Source: a bacterium (GTDB lineage Bacteria; Planctomycetota; Planctomycetia; Isosphaerales; Isosphaeraceae). Taken from it: DNA of 64,000 nucleotides. A model generated the notes under the pieces. The model was not told the DNA's origin. It ran no database searches and worked only from the letters and a program-made list of their open reading frames with translations. This document shows positions 1-8,381 of the stretch, one piece after another. The first letter of the stretch is position 1, and each line of letters begins with the position of its first letter. The position numbers and the translations under genes were made by a program. The DNA is taken from assembly GCA_016125085.1 (NCBI GenBank), contig WGMM01000027.1, forward strand, positions 89,348 to 153,347, written 5' to 3'.

Positions 1-269
1 CCCTTGAACGCGTTGGGTTGTTCGGCAGGGCGTTCGATGGATAGGACGTCGCTTGCTGAACGTATGACACTTTCATTGAAAAGAAATCCGAGGATGAGTT
101 CTTCGTCGTGTCCAGGTGTGCGCATGAGAATCGTGCTGTCATGCCCATCGACTCGAATTTCCAGAGGGGCTTCCACTGCGACGTCGTCGGTAGTTGGACC
201 TAAACGATGGCCGCCCCGGAACTGTTCGATCGAGTATTGAACGGTCGCCTCGTTCGGTTGGGTTTTCAT
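1..269 (-). CDS. fdhD: Formate dehydrogenase accessory sulfurtransferase FdhD (partial, N-terminal 89 residues)
   Basis: FdhD passes sulfur to the molybdenum (bis-MGD) cofactor of formate dehydrogenase in the cytoplasm, an essential maturation step. The reading frame opens with ATG at 269-267 and runs off the left edge of the window, so the catalytic CxxC region is not visible. What is visible fits the family's N-terminal domain: an APLEIRVDG stretch followed by MRTPGHDEELILGFLFNE, which is very characteristic of FdhD. It lies divergent to fdhA with 129 bp between the start codons, so the enzyme and its maturase are probably expressed from one shared control region. The family call rests on this motif and on the adjacent fdh genes; only the length and C-terminus are unknown. 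Confidence 0.9.
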   Translation of the reverse strand, partial: MKTQPNEATVQYSIEQFRGGHRLGPTTDDVAVEAPLEIRVDGHDSTILMRTPGHDEELILGFLFNESVIRSASDVLSIERPAEQPNAFK

Positions 270-398
270 GCACTAACCTCATCAGGGATTTGGCAGAGAC
301 ACCGTGCGGGGAAAGCTCGGGTTGAGTTCGTTTTTCCGTCCGCATAGAATGAAGATCTTCCGATTCTACCAGACTCCATCCTCCCAAAGGTTCCGACC
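270..398. promoter_or_regulatory. Divergent control region between fdhD and fdhA
   Basis: These 129 bp separate two start codons that point away from each other, so they must hold promoters for both units. An AAAGG run at about 386-390 is a plausible ribosome binding site for fdhA, 8 bases before its ATG. I could not pick out a convincing promoter or operator. Confidence 0.45.
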
Positions 399-2309
399 AT
401 GAAAATGAAGACCAGGTCTGGACGTTATGCGCGTCTCACGCAGCCGATGGTTCGCGATCAGGGCATTTTGCGTGCAGCGGGATGGGAAGAAGCTCTCGAT
501 CGTGCAGCTGCCGGACTTCGCGCGGCCATCGATCGGGGAGGTTCGTCGTTCGGGCTTTTCAGTTGCTCGAAGACGACCAACGAGCTGAACTACGTGGCCC
601 AGAAGTTCGCCAGGGTCGTGATGGGCAGCAACAATATCGACAGCTGTAACCGGACCTGACACGCTCCGAGCGTCGCCGGTCTGGCGACTGTGTTCGGGGC
701 AGGCGGAGGAACGAACTCCTACCGCGAAGTCGAAGAGACGGACGTCATTCTGCTTTGGGGGTCGAACGCCAGGGAAACGCATCCGATCTTCTTCCATCAC
801 GTACTGAAAGCCATTCATAACGGGGCGAAGCTTTTCGCGATCGATCCTCGGCGGACAAGTTCCGCGCGCTGGGCCGACTCGTGGCTGGGGCTCGATATCG
901 GTACGGATATCGTTCTGGCCAACGCTGTCGGGCGGGAAATTATTGCCGCGGGGCTCGAAAATCGCGAGTTCATCGAACATGCGACGACCGGTTTCGACGC
1001 CTATCGCCAGGCTGTCGAGCCATTCACCCTGGAATCCGCCGAACGCGAAACAGGAGTGCCGGCACGAGAAATCCAGGCCATGGCGCACGCATTCGCTAAA
1101 GCCGATCGCGCCATGATCTGCTGGACCCTGGGAATTACGGAGCATCACAACGCCGTCGACAATGTCCTGTCTCTCATCAACCTGGCACTACTGACCGGTC
1201 ATGTGGGCCGTTATGCCAGTGGGCTTAACCCGTTGAGGGGGCAGAACAATGTTCAGGGGGGCGGGGACATGGGTGCTCTGCCCGACCGGCTTCCAGGTTT
1301 CCAGCATATCGAGGTCGATTCGCTTCGCGAAAAGTTCGAAGTCCGCTGGGGCAGGAAAATTCCAGCGAAACGGGGCTGGAACCTCACTCAAATGTTCGAG
1401 GCGATGGAGCATGGCGACCTGCGAACTCTTTACGTGATCGGTGAGAACCCAGTTCAATCCGAAGCGGATCAATCGTTGACACGTCATCGTCTCGAAAGTC
1501 TCGATTGCCTGATCGTTCAGGACATTTTTCTGACTGCCACGGCCCAGATGGCGGATGTGGTTTTTCCCTCCGCTGCCGGCTGGTGTGAGACGGACGGCAC
1601 AGTTACCAACAGCGAACGCCGGGTGCAACGCGTTCGCAAGGCAATCGAACCGCCTGATGGTGCCCGTGACGATATCGCCATCGTTTGCGAACTCGCACGC
1701 CGCCTCGGGTACGACTGGGTCCAGCCGGATTCGAAGTCGATCTGGGACGAAGTGCGTGAGTTGAGCCCGATGCATGCCGGCATGAGTTATGCCAGACTTG
1801 AGGCTGAAAATGGCATTCAGTGGCCATGTTACGACGATTCGCACCCCGGCGAGATGTACTTGCACAGCCGACTTTGGGAGCGGCCGATCGTCGGCCCCCC
1901 AGCGGCGTTCCATCCCGTGGAAAACGAAACACCGATCGAAAAGCTCACGCCCGAGTTTCCGCTCAGGCTGACGACCGGACGGCGGCTGGACGACTACAAT
2001 ACGGGAGTCCAATCGGGCGGTTTTTCGTCACCGCTTCGGCGTGGCGAAAGTCTTGACATTTCGCCCGAGGACGCGCGTAACCTTGGCGTGGAAGAAGGCG
2101 AAATCGTTCGCGTTTCGTCGCCGCGTGGTGCTGTCGAGGTTTCGGTCAGGATCGACCAGGGGCTGCGCCCGGGGCTGACTTTCATGACGCCCCACTTCCA
2201 GGACGAAGTCGCAACGAACATTTTGACGATCGACGCCACGGACCCGAAGTCCGGCACGGCGGAATTCAAGGCCGCGGCCATTCGGATCGAGCGGCTGGGA
2301 GCGAAGTGA
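399..2309 (+). CDS. fdhA: Formate dehydrogenase catalytic subunit, selenoprotein (TGA 657-659 read as Sec), lacking its N-terminal Fe-S domain
   Basis: Molybdopterin catalytic subunit of a cytoplasmic NAD-type formate dehydrogenase (formate to CO2). Translation from ATG 399 reaches TGA at 657-659 and stays in the same frame to 2309. The stop lies in NRT-stop-HAPSVAGL, exactly where formate dehydrogenases carry Cys or selenocysteine followed by the catalytic His. I therefore call one gene of 636 residues with Sec87 and His88. A SECIS-like hairpin follows directly. The GITEHHNAVDNV and LNPLRGQNNVQGGGDMG blocks and the C-terminal molybdopterin-binding domain (GRRLDDYNTG, TSRxG-like region) are intact. 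Unlike typical FdhA it has no CxxCxxxC cluster at the N-terminus; that piece is encoded separately at 4173-5174. A simple caller would split this gene into two ORFs (399-659 and 690-2309) or call it a pseudogene. Confidence 0.9.
672..688 (+). promoter_or_regulatory. SECIS-like hairpin for selenocysteine insertion in fdhA
   Basis: A perfect 6-bp stem (672-677 GTCGCC pairing with 683-688 GGCGAC) closes a 5-base GGTCT loop, starting 12 bases after the in-frame TGA. In the E. coli fdhF SECIS a short helix with a GGUCU-containing apical loop lies about 11 bases after UGA and binds SelB, so position and loop sequence match the known element. This is my main support for reading TGA as Sec. Confidence 0.85.
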
Positions 2310-2313
2310 GACG

Positions 2314-4176
2314 ATGGACCTTCACTTTCAAGGGCCCGAAGCGACGCCTGACGAAAAGGCTGCCGTCGACACCGTTCTCGGGCCACCGACTTCGGCCTGG
2401 TCAGGTGGGGCCCGGAATCTCGAAGAAGAAGGACGCAGCACGCTGCTGGGCGGCCATGCAGCCCGGGCGGAGCGCCACTTGCTCCTGCCGGTTCTTCATG
2501 CGGTCCAGTCCCGATTCGGCTGGGTGCCGCCCGGGGCACTGGACTACATCTGCCGACGTCTGACGATTCCGCCTGCGGAGGCTTACGGCGTCGTGACGTT
2601 CTATCATCTGTATTCAGCCACTCCGCAGCCCGCCTCCGTCGCCCATGTTTGTGACGACATCGCATGCCGGATTCGTGGCGCTGAGTCAATCTGCCTTCAT
2701 CTGGAACGGACAATCGGCCCCGAAGGCTCAGGTGGCTGGAAAAGAAGCCCCTGCCTGGGCCGATGCGAACAGGCCCCGGCTGCTCTTGTTCTGAATTCGG
2801 GCGAATCGCAGGTGGCTGTATCTCTCGCACCGGCTTCGGCGACCGAAATTGTCGCTGCGAAATCCAGTGCCGAACACGTCCCCGACGGATTCGAATCGCT
2901 GCGGACCTCGATTCCGCAATTCGGAGACAAAAGCCTGCGGCTTCTTGGCAGGGCCGGTCGTGTCGATCCCGGGGATCTTTCGGCTTATCGTCGATCTGGT
3001 GGATACGCGGCGCTGGCACGAGCATTCGAACTCGGACCCGAAGGTGTGATCGCCGAGGTTCTTTCCTCGAAATTGATGGGCCGGGGCGGCGCTGCATTTC
3101 CGACCGGCCGAAAGTGGGAAGCCGTCGCCAAAGCTCCAGGCAGGCCGCATTATGTGGTCTGCAATGCTGACGAATCGGAGCCGGGCACGTTCAAGGATCG
3201 AATCCTGCTGGAAGGCGACCCCTTCGCCGTGATCGAGGGCATGACCATCGCCGGTTTCGCCACGGGCAGCTCTCGTGGATTCCTCTACCTGCGCGGCGAA
3301 TATCCCGTGGCTGCCACTCGTGTTCAAGCCGCTCTTGCCGCTGCACGGTCGGCTGGACTGTTGGGCGAAGAAATTCTCGGCTCGGGCTTTTCTTTCGAAA
3401 TCGAGTTGCGGATCGGTGCCGGGGCTTACATCTGCGGCGAAGAGACGGCTCTGTTCGAATCGATCGAAGGCAAGAGGGGCGAGCCGCGTAACAAGCCGCC
3501 GTTCCCGGTGCACGTCGGTCTATTCGGCAAGCCGACGGTCGTGAACAATGTCGAAACCCTGGCAAACGTGCCCCTGATTCTTGCTATGGGCGGCGAAAAG
3601 TTCGCCGGAATCGGCACTGCGGGATCGAGCGGTCCGAAGCTATTCTGCGTCTCAGGCATGGTCGAACGGCCCGGTGTTTACGAGGTCGATTTCGGCAAAA
3701 CCCTCGGTGACCTGATCGCTATGGCTGGCGGCGTGGCTGGTGGCCGAACTCTGCGGGCCGTGCTTCTGGGCGGCGCGGCCGGGGTTTTTGTCGGACCTGA
3801 CAAATTGTCGATGCCATTGACCCTGGAAGACACTCGGGCTGCCGGGGCAACATTGGGCTCGGGCGTCGTCATGGCATTCGACGATACGGTCGACCTGGGC
3901 GATATTCTGGGCCGGATCGCGGCATTTTTCCGTGATGAATCATGCGGCCAGTGCGTGCCTTGTCGAGTCGGCACAGTGCGTCAGGAAGAGCTGATCGCCC
4001 GTCTGCGTAACGGTGAGACTCTTGGTACGCATCAGGATGAACTGGCCCTGCTGAAAGAAATTGGCCAGGTAATGCGGGACGCTTCGATCTGTGGCCTCGG
4101 GCAGACGGCGGCCAATGCTATCGAATCGGCACTGGTTTCGCTCGATGCCTGGCCGGAACGAAAGGAATCGCGATGA
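2314..4176 (+). CDS. fdhB: Formate dehydrogenase diaphorase subunit, NuoE-NuoF fusion (FMN, NAD+, Fe-S)
   Basis: Carries electrons from the Fe-S chain to NAD+. Residues about 45-175 form the NuoE-like thioredoxin-fold [2Fe-2S] domain, with the four expected cysteines (C113, C118, C147, C151). From about residue 215 the protein is NuoF-like: the FMN-binding GRGGAAFPTGRKW (257-269), NADESEPGTFKDR (284-296), the GAGAYICGEETAL block, and a C-terminal [4Fe-4S] site (ESCGQCVPCR plus a later SICGLG). In FdsGBA enzymes NuoE and NuoF homologues are separate (FdsG and FdsB); here they are one 620-residue chain. It starts 4 bases after fdhA and overlaps the next gene by 4 bases (ATGA), so the three are translated together. 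The first 40 residues match nothing I recognise. Confidence 0.9.
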   Translation: MDLHFQGPEATPDEKAAVDTVLGPPTSAWSGGARNLEEEGRSTLLGGHAARAERHLLLPVLHAVQSRFGWVPPGALDYICRRLTIPPAEAYGVVTFYHLYSATPQPASVAHVCDDIACRIRGAESICLHLERTIGPEGSGGWKRSPCLGRCEQAPAALVLNSGESQVAVSLAPASATEIVAAKSSAEHVPDGFESLRTSIPQFGDKSLRLLGRAGRVDPGDLSAYRRSGGYAALARAFELGPEGVIAEVLSSKLMGRGGAAFPTGRKWEAVAKAPGRPHYVVCNADESEPGTFKDRILLEGDPFAVIEGMTIAGFATGSSRGFLYLRGEYPVAATRVQAALAAARSAGLLGEEILGSGFSFEIELRIGAGAYICGEETALFESIEGKRGEPRNKPPFPVHVGLFGKPTVVNNVETLANVPLILAMGGEKFAGIGTAGSSGPKLFCVSGMVERPGVYEVDFGKTLGDLIAMAGGVAGGRTLRAVLLGGAAGVFVGPDKLSMPLTLEDTRAAGATLGSGVVMAFDDTVDLGDILGRIAAFFRDESCGQCVPCRVGTVRQEELIARLRNGETLGTHQDELALLKEIGQVMRDASICGLGQTAANAIESALVSLDAWPERKESR

Positions 4177-5174
4177 GCGAGCAGGATTCCCTGTGGTTCA
4201 AGTCACCCCCGCCTCCCCACCATCCGCCGGAACCTCCGGTAAGGAAAGCACCTGAGATGGTTGCGATCACCATCGATGGTGCTGAGGTCCGCATTCCCGC
4301 CACGGCTACGATTCTTGAGGCCTGCCGGTCCGTCGGAATCGACACGCCCACTCTCTGTTTTCTCGAAAATCTCACGCCTGTCAATGTCTGCCGGATTTGC
4401 GTCGTCGAACTTGCCGGGGCCCGAACGCTGGTGCCGGCCTGTTCGCGCCAGATCGAGCCCGGCATGGACATACGGACAGATTCACCCCGAGTGCGGCTGG
4501 CACGCAAGATGGTCATCGAATTTCTGGCTTCGTCCGTGGATCTTTCGACGGCTCCGCAGGCCCTGGAATATGCCCGGCGTTATGGTGCCGACTCGACTCG
4601 CTATGGCACGTCTCGTGAATCCGATACATCGCACGATCGCGATACGCGTTTACCCGGTCATCATCACGTTCCCGAAGGCATCGGCGCGGAGACGGTCGAG
4701 CAGCCGGTGAAGGTGGATAACGACCTCTACGTGCGTGATTACGGCAAGTGCATCCTGTGCTACAAGTGCGTGGAAGCGTGTGGCGAAGATGCCCAGAACA
4801 CTTTTGCCATCGCCGTGGCCGGGCGGGGGTTCGATGCCCGGATTTCGACCGAAGCCAACGTGTCGCTGCCCGACTCGGCCTGCGTCTATTGCGGGAATTG
4901 CATCGGAGTCTGCCCGACCGGGGCCTTGATGTTCCGCAGCGAATACGAAATGCGTCAGGCGGGCATCTGGAACGAATCGAAACAGACGAGCACCGACACG
5001 ATCTGCTCCTACTGCGGCGTTGGCTGCACGCTGACGCTGCATGTGCAGGACAACCGGATCGTGAAAGTCACCTCGCCCATCGAGTCGTCCGTCACGAACG
5101 GCCACCTGTGCATCAAGGGGCGGTTCGGTTTCGAATACGTGCACGGCGGACTTGACCAGCAGGCGGACGGCTGA
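4173..5174 (+). CDS. Detached Fe-S half of the formate dehydrogenase large subunit (NuoG-like [2Fe-2S], two [4Fe-4S], Mop [4Fe-4S])
   Basis: Electron-transfer module of 333 residues. After a proline-rich N-terminus, a plant-type [2Fe-2S] ferredoxin domain (about 30-105) has C62, C73, C76 and C90. A two-cluster ferredoxin domain follows (C193, C196, C199, C203 and C237, C240, C243, C247). Last comes the molybdopterin-oxidoreductase Fe-S motif CSYCGVGC (C278, C281, C285) with C313 in HLCIKGRFGFEYVH. In ordinary FdhA/FdsA this last sequence runs straight into the catalytic domain; here the chain stops 11 residues later, and fdhA begins where the family would continue. The His-Cys3 cluster expected after the [2Fe-2S] domain is absent: the region around 118-140 has no cysteine. 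The 4-base overlap with fdhB ties it to the operon. The split and reversed order look genuine, since both halves are complete. Confidence 0.88.
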   Translation: MSEQDSLWFKSPPPPHHPPEPPVRKAPEMVAITIDGAEVRIPATATILEACRSVGIDTPTLCFLENLTPVNVCRICVVELAGARTLVPACSRQIEPGMDIRTDSPRVRLARKMVIEFLASSVDLSTAPQALEYARRYGADSTRYGTSRESDTSHDRDTRLPGHHHVPEGIGAETVEQPVKVDNDLYVRDYGKCILCYKCVEACGEDAQNTFAIAVAGRGFDARISTEANVSLPDSACVYCGNCIGVCPTGALMFRSEYEMRQAGIWNESKQTSTDTICSYCGVGCTLTLHVQDNRIVKVTSPIESSVTNGHLCIKGRFGFEYVHGGLDQQADG

Positions 5175-5175
5175 T

Positions 5176-5832
5176 TCATCGTTTGCCGAACAAGGCATCG
5201 AGCGTTTCGAATCCCGGGATGTCGATTTCGAAATCTCGGGCAATAATGCGGATGTCGTCACCGATCTTGAGCAAAACCGGCATTTCGACGGCCTTCGGTT
5301 CAGAGGGAACGAAAATCGAGACATTCATTTCCTGGAGCGTCTCGCGTACATGACGGAAGAGCGATGCCGGGAACCCTCCGAGCCAGAACGGCGGATTCTC
5401 GTTCCTGATGGGAGAAAGGTAACGGAAAATGTCTTCGCTCGAAGCGTGGCCATGCATTCGTCTCACGACATTTCGGAAAACTTCCGCGCAGTTCACGGGT
5501 GAATTGCAGATAATCTCCGCCCTGTTTTCGTAGGACCAGAGTTCAGGATCATCGGTGCGGAAGCAGATCGGCTGCTGCTCCAATTGGATCTCGAGACTTG
5601 AGAATCGCGTCTTGATGCGTTTGGGCTCGATCGCGTGAATCGTGAAATTCACGGGCGGGAGTTGCGGATTCATCGAATCATCAAGGTCAAACGGGTCATA
5701 GGGCTCAACTTCGACATAGACTTGAGCCTTTTCCGTTTGCGATTCGAAGCGAAAGGCTAACCTGGCTCGATATTCGAAGCTATTGAGTGTATCGAACCAC
5801 TTTTTGAGTTTTGGAAAATGGAATTGGGCCAT
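5176..5832 (-). CDS. Protein of unknown function (218 aa)
   Basis: I do not recognise a family. It is a soluble-looking protein, rich in aromatic and charged residues, with no signal peptide or membrane segment and no obvious catalytic motif. The opening KLKKWFDTLNSFEYRARLAFRFE suggests an alpha-beta fold, and two cysteines lie in the central third (PICF, IICN). An AAAGG about 10 bases before the ATG supports the start. It runs towards the formate dehydrogenase operon, its stop codon one base from the end of that operon, so the two are convergent with no room for separate terminators. Codon use resembles the neighbours. The reading is real-looking but functionally open. Confidence 0.6.
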   Translation of the reverse strand: MAQFHFPKLKKWFDTLNSFEYRARLAFRFESQTEKAQVYVEVEPYDPFDLDDSMNPQLPPVNFTIHAIEPKRIKTRFSSLEIQLEQQPICFRTDDPELWSYENRAEIICNSPVNCAEVFRNVVRRMHGHASSEDIFRYLSPIRNENPPFWLGGFPASLFRHVRETLQEMNVSIFVPSEPKAVEMPVLLKIGDDIRIIARDFEIDIPGFETLDALFGKR

Positions 5833-6056
5833 ACGAATCGGACCTTTCAGTATTGATATCGACGAACGATCAGGATCGTCGAAAGCGAGAAACGAACGTC
5901 ATCGAGTTATCGGTGAACTCTTCCATTCTTTTGGGGCGAGCCTGATGCCGAGTCGCTGTACATGATCCAATGTAACACGCGATGACGATCCGATGAAGGA
6001 TGAAGTCGCGGCCTCATTCCCGGCAGTTCGATTATCGACCACGATTCGAAACCTGA

Positions 6057-6998
6057 TCAGAACCGATATCCGAACCCGAAGTTGATGAGAATGCCCCGGG
6101 TTTGTTCATTGATTCCGAATGCGACGATGCCACCGATTTCGAAATTCGGAGTCGGCAGATAATGCAGGCCGGTGTCGATGAACTGTTTGGAAAAATCGAT
6201 CTCGCGTCCGTCGCTCATGATGCTGAAGTACTCGATCTGGGTGAACCAGCGGCGGCTTTCGACGAGCGGAATGCGCAGTACGGCCGAAGGTGCCCACAGG
6301 TTATAGCGATCATCGAATTCCCGGTCGGTCCCAAAGCGGATTGCCTGGTCGAACTGCATGCCTCTCGGCAACTCCCAGCCCCAGGAATAGCCGAGACGGA
6401 CCTGCGTCTGGCCTTCGAGCGAACCGATCGGTGTGTGACCCTGAATCAGGAATGCACTGTCAGGCATCAGGCGATACTCGCGATTTCGACGCGTGACCTG
6501 GTATTTGAAACCATAGAGAACCTGTTGTTCGGCATTCGCGCCGAATCCGCCGACGACATCACCTTCAGCGGCTTCGGTCTCAGGACCGGTTTCGAAATTG
6601 TAGCCGATTCGGGCCTCGAATCGTTCCGTCAGGCCGATCCTCAAAAGAGTTTCCGGGAAGCTGTGCTTCGCGCCTTCGCTGCCGATATTGATATACGAAT
6701 ATGCCGATTCGAAGACCCGCACATTTCTGCCCGTCGTAAGTCGGGAGAAAGTAAATGCATTCCGGTCGGTTTCGATGAAATTTTCTCGCTCTTCCGCTTC
6801 CGTGTTCGATCCGTCCGGATTTTCTTCCGGAGATGAATCTGACGAAGCGGAATTCGGCTCGAGCGGCAAGTCGACGAACACGTCAGGGGCGACATCAGGC
6901 GATGGCTCCTGCGCACTGGCGAACTTGGACGATAAGCTGAGAATCCCCAGGATCAGGATGAACGTCAAGCCAGTCGGTTTCAGCGGCGAAAGGGGCAT
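6057..6998 (-). CDS. Exported outer-membrane beta-barrel-like protein (putative MetA-pathway/transporter type)
   Basis: A 313-residue protein with an N-terminal signal peptide (hydrophobic 9-25, likely cut after FASA at about 29) and a low-complexity acidic spacer (Pro/Ser/Asp/Glu, about 30-75). The rest has alternating hydrophobic residues with many aromatic-ended strands and finishes with GYRF, a C-terminal aromatic typical of outer-membrane barrels. The block NFIETDRNAFTFSRLTTGRN and strands such as RIGYNFETGPE resemble the 'putative MetA-pathway of phenol degradation' barrel family; I infer a porin or transporter role, substrate unknown. An AAGGA lies 9 bases before the ATG. It follows the HAD phosphatase gene on the same strand after 169 bp. 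Confidence 0.65.
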   Translation of the reverse strand: MPLSPLKPTGLTFILILGILSLSSKFASAQEPSPDVAPDVFVDLPLEPNSASSDSSPEENPDGSNTEAEERENFIETDRNAFTFSRLTTGRNVRVFESAYSYINIGSEGAKHSFPETLLRIGLTERFEARIGYNFETGPETEAAEGDVVGGFGANAEQQVLYGFKYQVTRRNREYRLMPDSAFLIQGHTPIGSLEGQTQVRLGYSWGWELPRGMQFDQAIRFGTDREFDDRYNLWAPSAVLRIPLVESRRWFTQIEYFSIMSDGREIDFSKQFIDTGLHYLPTPNFEIGGIVAFGINEQTRGILINFGFGYRF

Positions 6999-7118
6999 CT
7001 GTCCGAATCCTTCGGATCATGTTCTATCGACTTCACGGAAGCTTGGGATTTCGGCAAGCCCCACTTCGAAATCCGTATGGATCCTTTTATCGGATCGATC
7101 GTACGGATTTTCGCACAC

Positions 7119-7132
7119 TTTTTACTTAAAAA
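7119..7132. terminator. AT-only inverted repeat between two minus-strand genes
   Basis: TTTTTA and TAAAAA flank a 2-base CT in an otherwise GC-rich stretch. It lies about 35-50 bases past the end of the phosphatase gene and 120 bases before the barrel gene, so it could end the first transcript or serve as an AT-rich upstream element of the second. The stem is weak. Confidence 0.25.
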
Positions 7133-7167
7133 ATGATCGAGTCGGGGTTTACCTTCCCTGGTCCCGA

Positions 7168-8160
7168 TCATGGTCCGGAACGAAAAACGCGGTTCCAGTC
7201 TTGTTTGATATCGATGACGTGCCAGCCACGTGCCGGCGCATCCTTCAGGGCCTCGATCAGTTTTCCGGTACTTTTCGGAGCGGAGTCGTAGGCATATTCG
7301 CGGGTATCGTCGGTGTGATGAACGATCACGCCCAGAGTGTTCGGGCGGCCGACGGTCGTCCATTCGAGCATGGCCTTGTCTCCGTCCGAATTGCCGAAGG
7401 CCGCGACCGGCCTGCGTCCGATGAACCGGTCGATGGCCACCGGCTTGCCGGCCTTGTCGTCGATGAATTCGACACCCGGCCGCTTCGTGAGCGTCGGTTT
7501 ACCGTCGATCAGGGCGTATTCGGTTCGGGCATAGGAGCCGATCACCCATTCGGGTGGGATACCGTAGACCGATTCGGCCCAGACACGCATAAAGTCCTGC
7601 CCGCCTCCCGATACGATATAAGTCTTGAAGCCCCTGGATCTTAAATAGTCGAGAAGTTCCCTCATGGGGGCGTAACCCAAAGTATCGTAACGGCGGTCGA
7701 ATCGAGGGTGATTGGCGGATTTGAGCCAGTCGCGAACCCTGCGGTCGAATTCTTCAGTAGCGACGTCAGCATGGGTCAGGTCGAGCAGTTCGATCAGTGC
7801 CTGAGTACCGCCGGCAAGAATCGATTCCATCCGGCCTTCGACCGCGGCCGTGACGAGTGGATTCTCTTTCCAGGCCGGGTTTTCGGGCAGACGGCGTTTC
7901 AGTTCGTCGATCACGAACGCAAGCTGAAACGGAATCGGGTTTTCCGGCCAGAGAGTGCCGTCGTTATCGAACACGGCGATTCGATCGGCGACAGGTATAT
8001 GCTTCGGGCTCGCCGGATCGGCCGCCTGTTCTGCGAATGCGAGAATCGCGCGTTTGACCGGGCCGTCGTTCCAGCTGGGCAGAGGGTCGGAAGCCAAAGT
8101 TGCCCTGGTGGCGATACTCAGAAGCAAGGCCAGCGAGAAAATCCGAAGTGACGGCAGCAT
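7168..8160 (-). CDS. Secreted HAD-superfamily phosphatase
   Basis: 330 residues with a signal peptide (hydrophobic 8-17, likely cut near ATLA at 20-23), so it should work in the periplasm or outside. It keeps the haloacid-dehalogenase signature: motif I FDNDGT (nucleophile D65, acid D67), motif II as VSGGGQDF, and motif IV as FGNSDGDKAML with the metal-binding aspartates. The spacing and the large cap between motifs I and II fit phosphoserine-phosphatase-like members that act on small phosphorylated compounds; the substrate cannot be told from sequence. AAGGAA lies 8 bases before the ATG. The sulfatase upstream is on the same strand, but a 12-bp hairpin separates them, so they are probably transcribed apart. 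Confidence 0.82.
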   Translation of the reverse strand: MLPSLRIFSLALLLSIATRATLASDPLPSWNDGPVKRAILAFAEQAADPASPKHIPVADRIAVFDNDGTLWPENPIPFQLAFVIDELKRRLPENPAWKENPLVTAAVEGRMESILAGGTQALIELLDLTHADVATEEFDRRVRDWLKSANHPRFDRRYDTLGYAPMRELLDYLRSRGFKTYIVSGGGQDFMRVWAESVYGIPPEWVIGSYARTEYALIDGKPTLTKRPGVEFIDDKAGKPVAIDRFIGRRPVAAFGNSDGDKAMLEWTTVGRPNTLGVIVHHTDDTREYAYDSAPKSTGKLIEALKDAPARGWHVIDIKQDWNRVFRSGP

Positions 8161-8285
8161 TGCTCGAATTCCTTATCGGTCACAAATTCTGTCTCGCAGG
8201 CAGGATCTTCGAGAAACCTGTCCGACACACCATTTCGATCGAACGAAGCTCGCATTTGCGGCTTCGCACAAAAAGGCTAAGAATG

Positions 8286-8319
8286 GCACTCGACCGGACA
8301 GGATCGACCGGTCGAGTGC
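8286..8319 (-). terminator. Perfect 12-bp inverted repeat downstream of the sulfatase gene
   Basis: Bases 8286-8297 (GCACTCGACCGG) pair perfectly with 8308-8319 across a 10-base loop. On the minus strand a CTTTTTG run follows about 13 bases later. It lies 62 bases past the sulfatase stop codon, so a terminator is the simplest reading, although the distant T-run makes a protein-binding palindrome possible. Confidence 0.5.
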
Positions 8320-8381
8320 AGAGAATCACAGGCGAAGAGCAGGGCCGAAAAAATGTACGGCCCAGATCGCTCGATCTTCGA

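Noticed and set aside
657..659. Stop codon making fdhA look like a pseudogene
   Set aside because: It lies exactly at the Sec/Cys position, the frame continues with intact domains, and a SECIS-like hairpin follows.
6102..6836. 244-residue plus-strand reading frame
   Set aside because: It is antisense to the barrel-like protein, which has a signal peptide and ribosome site.
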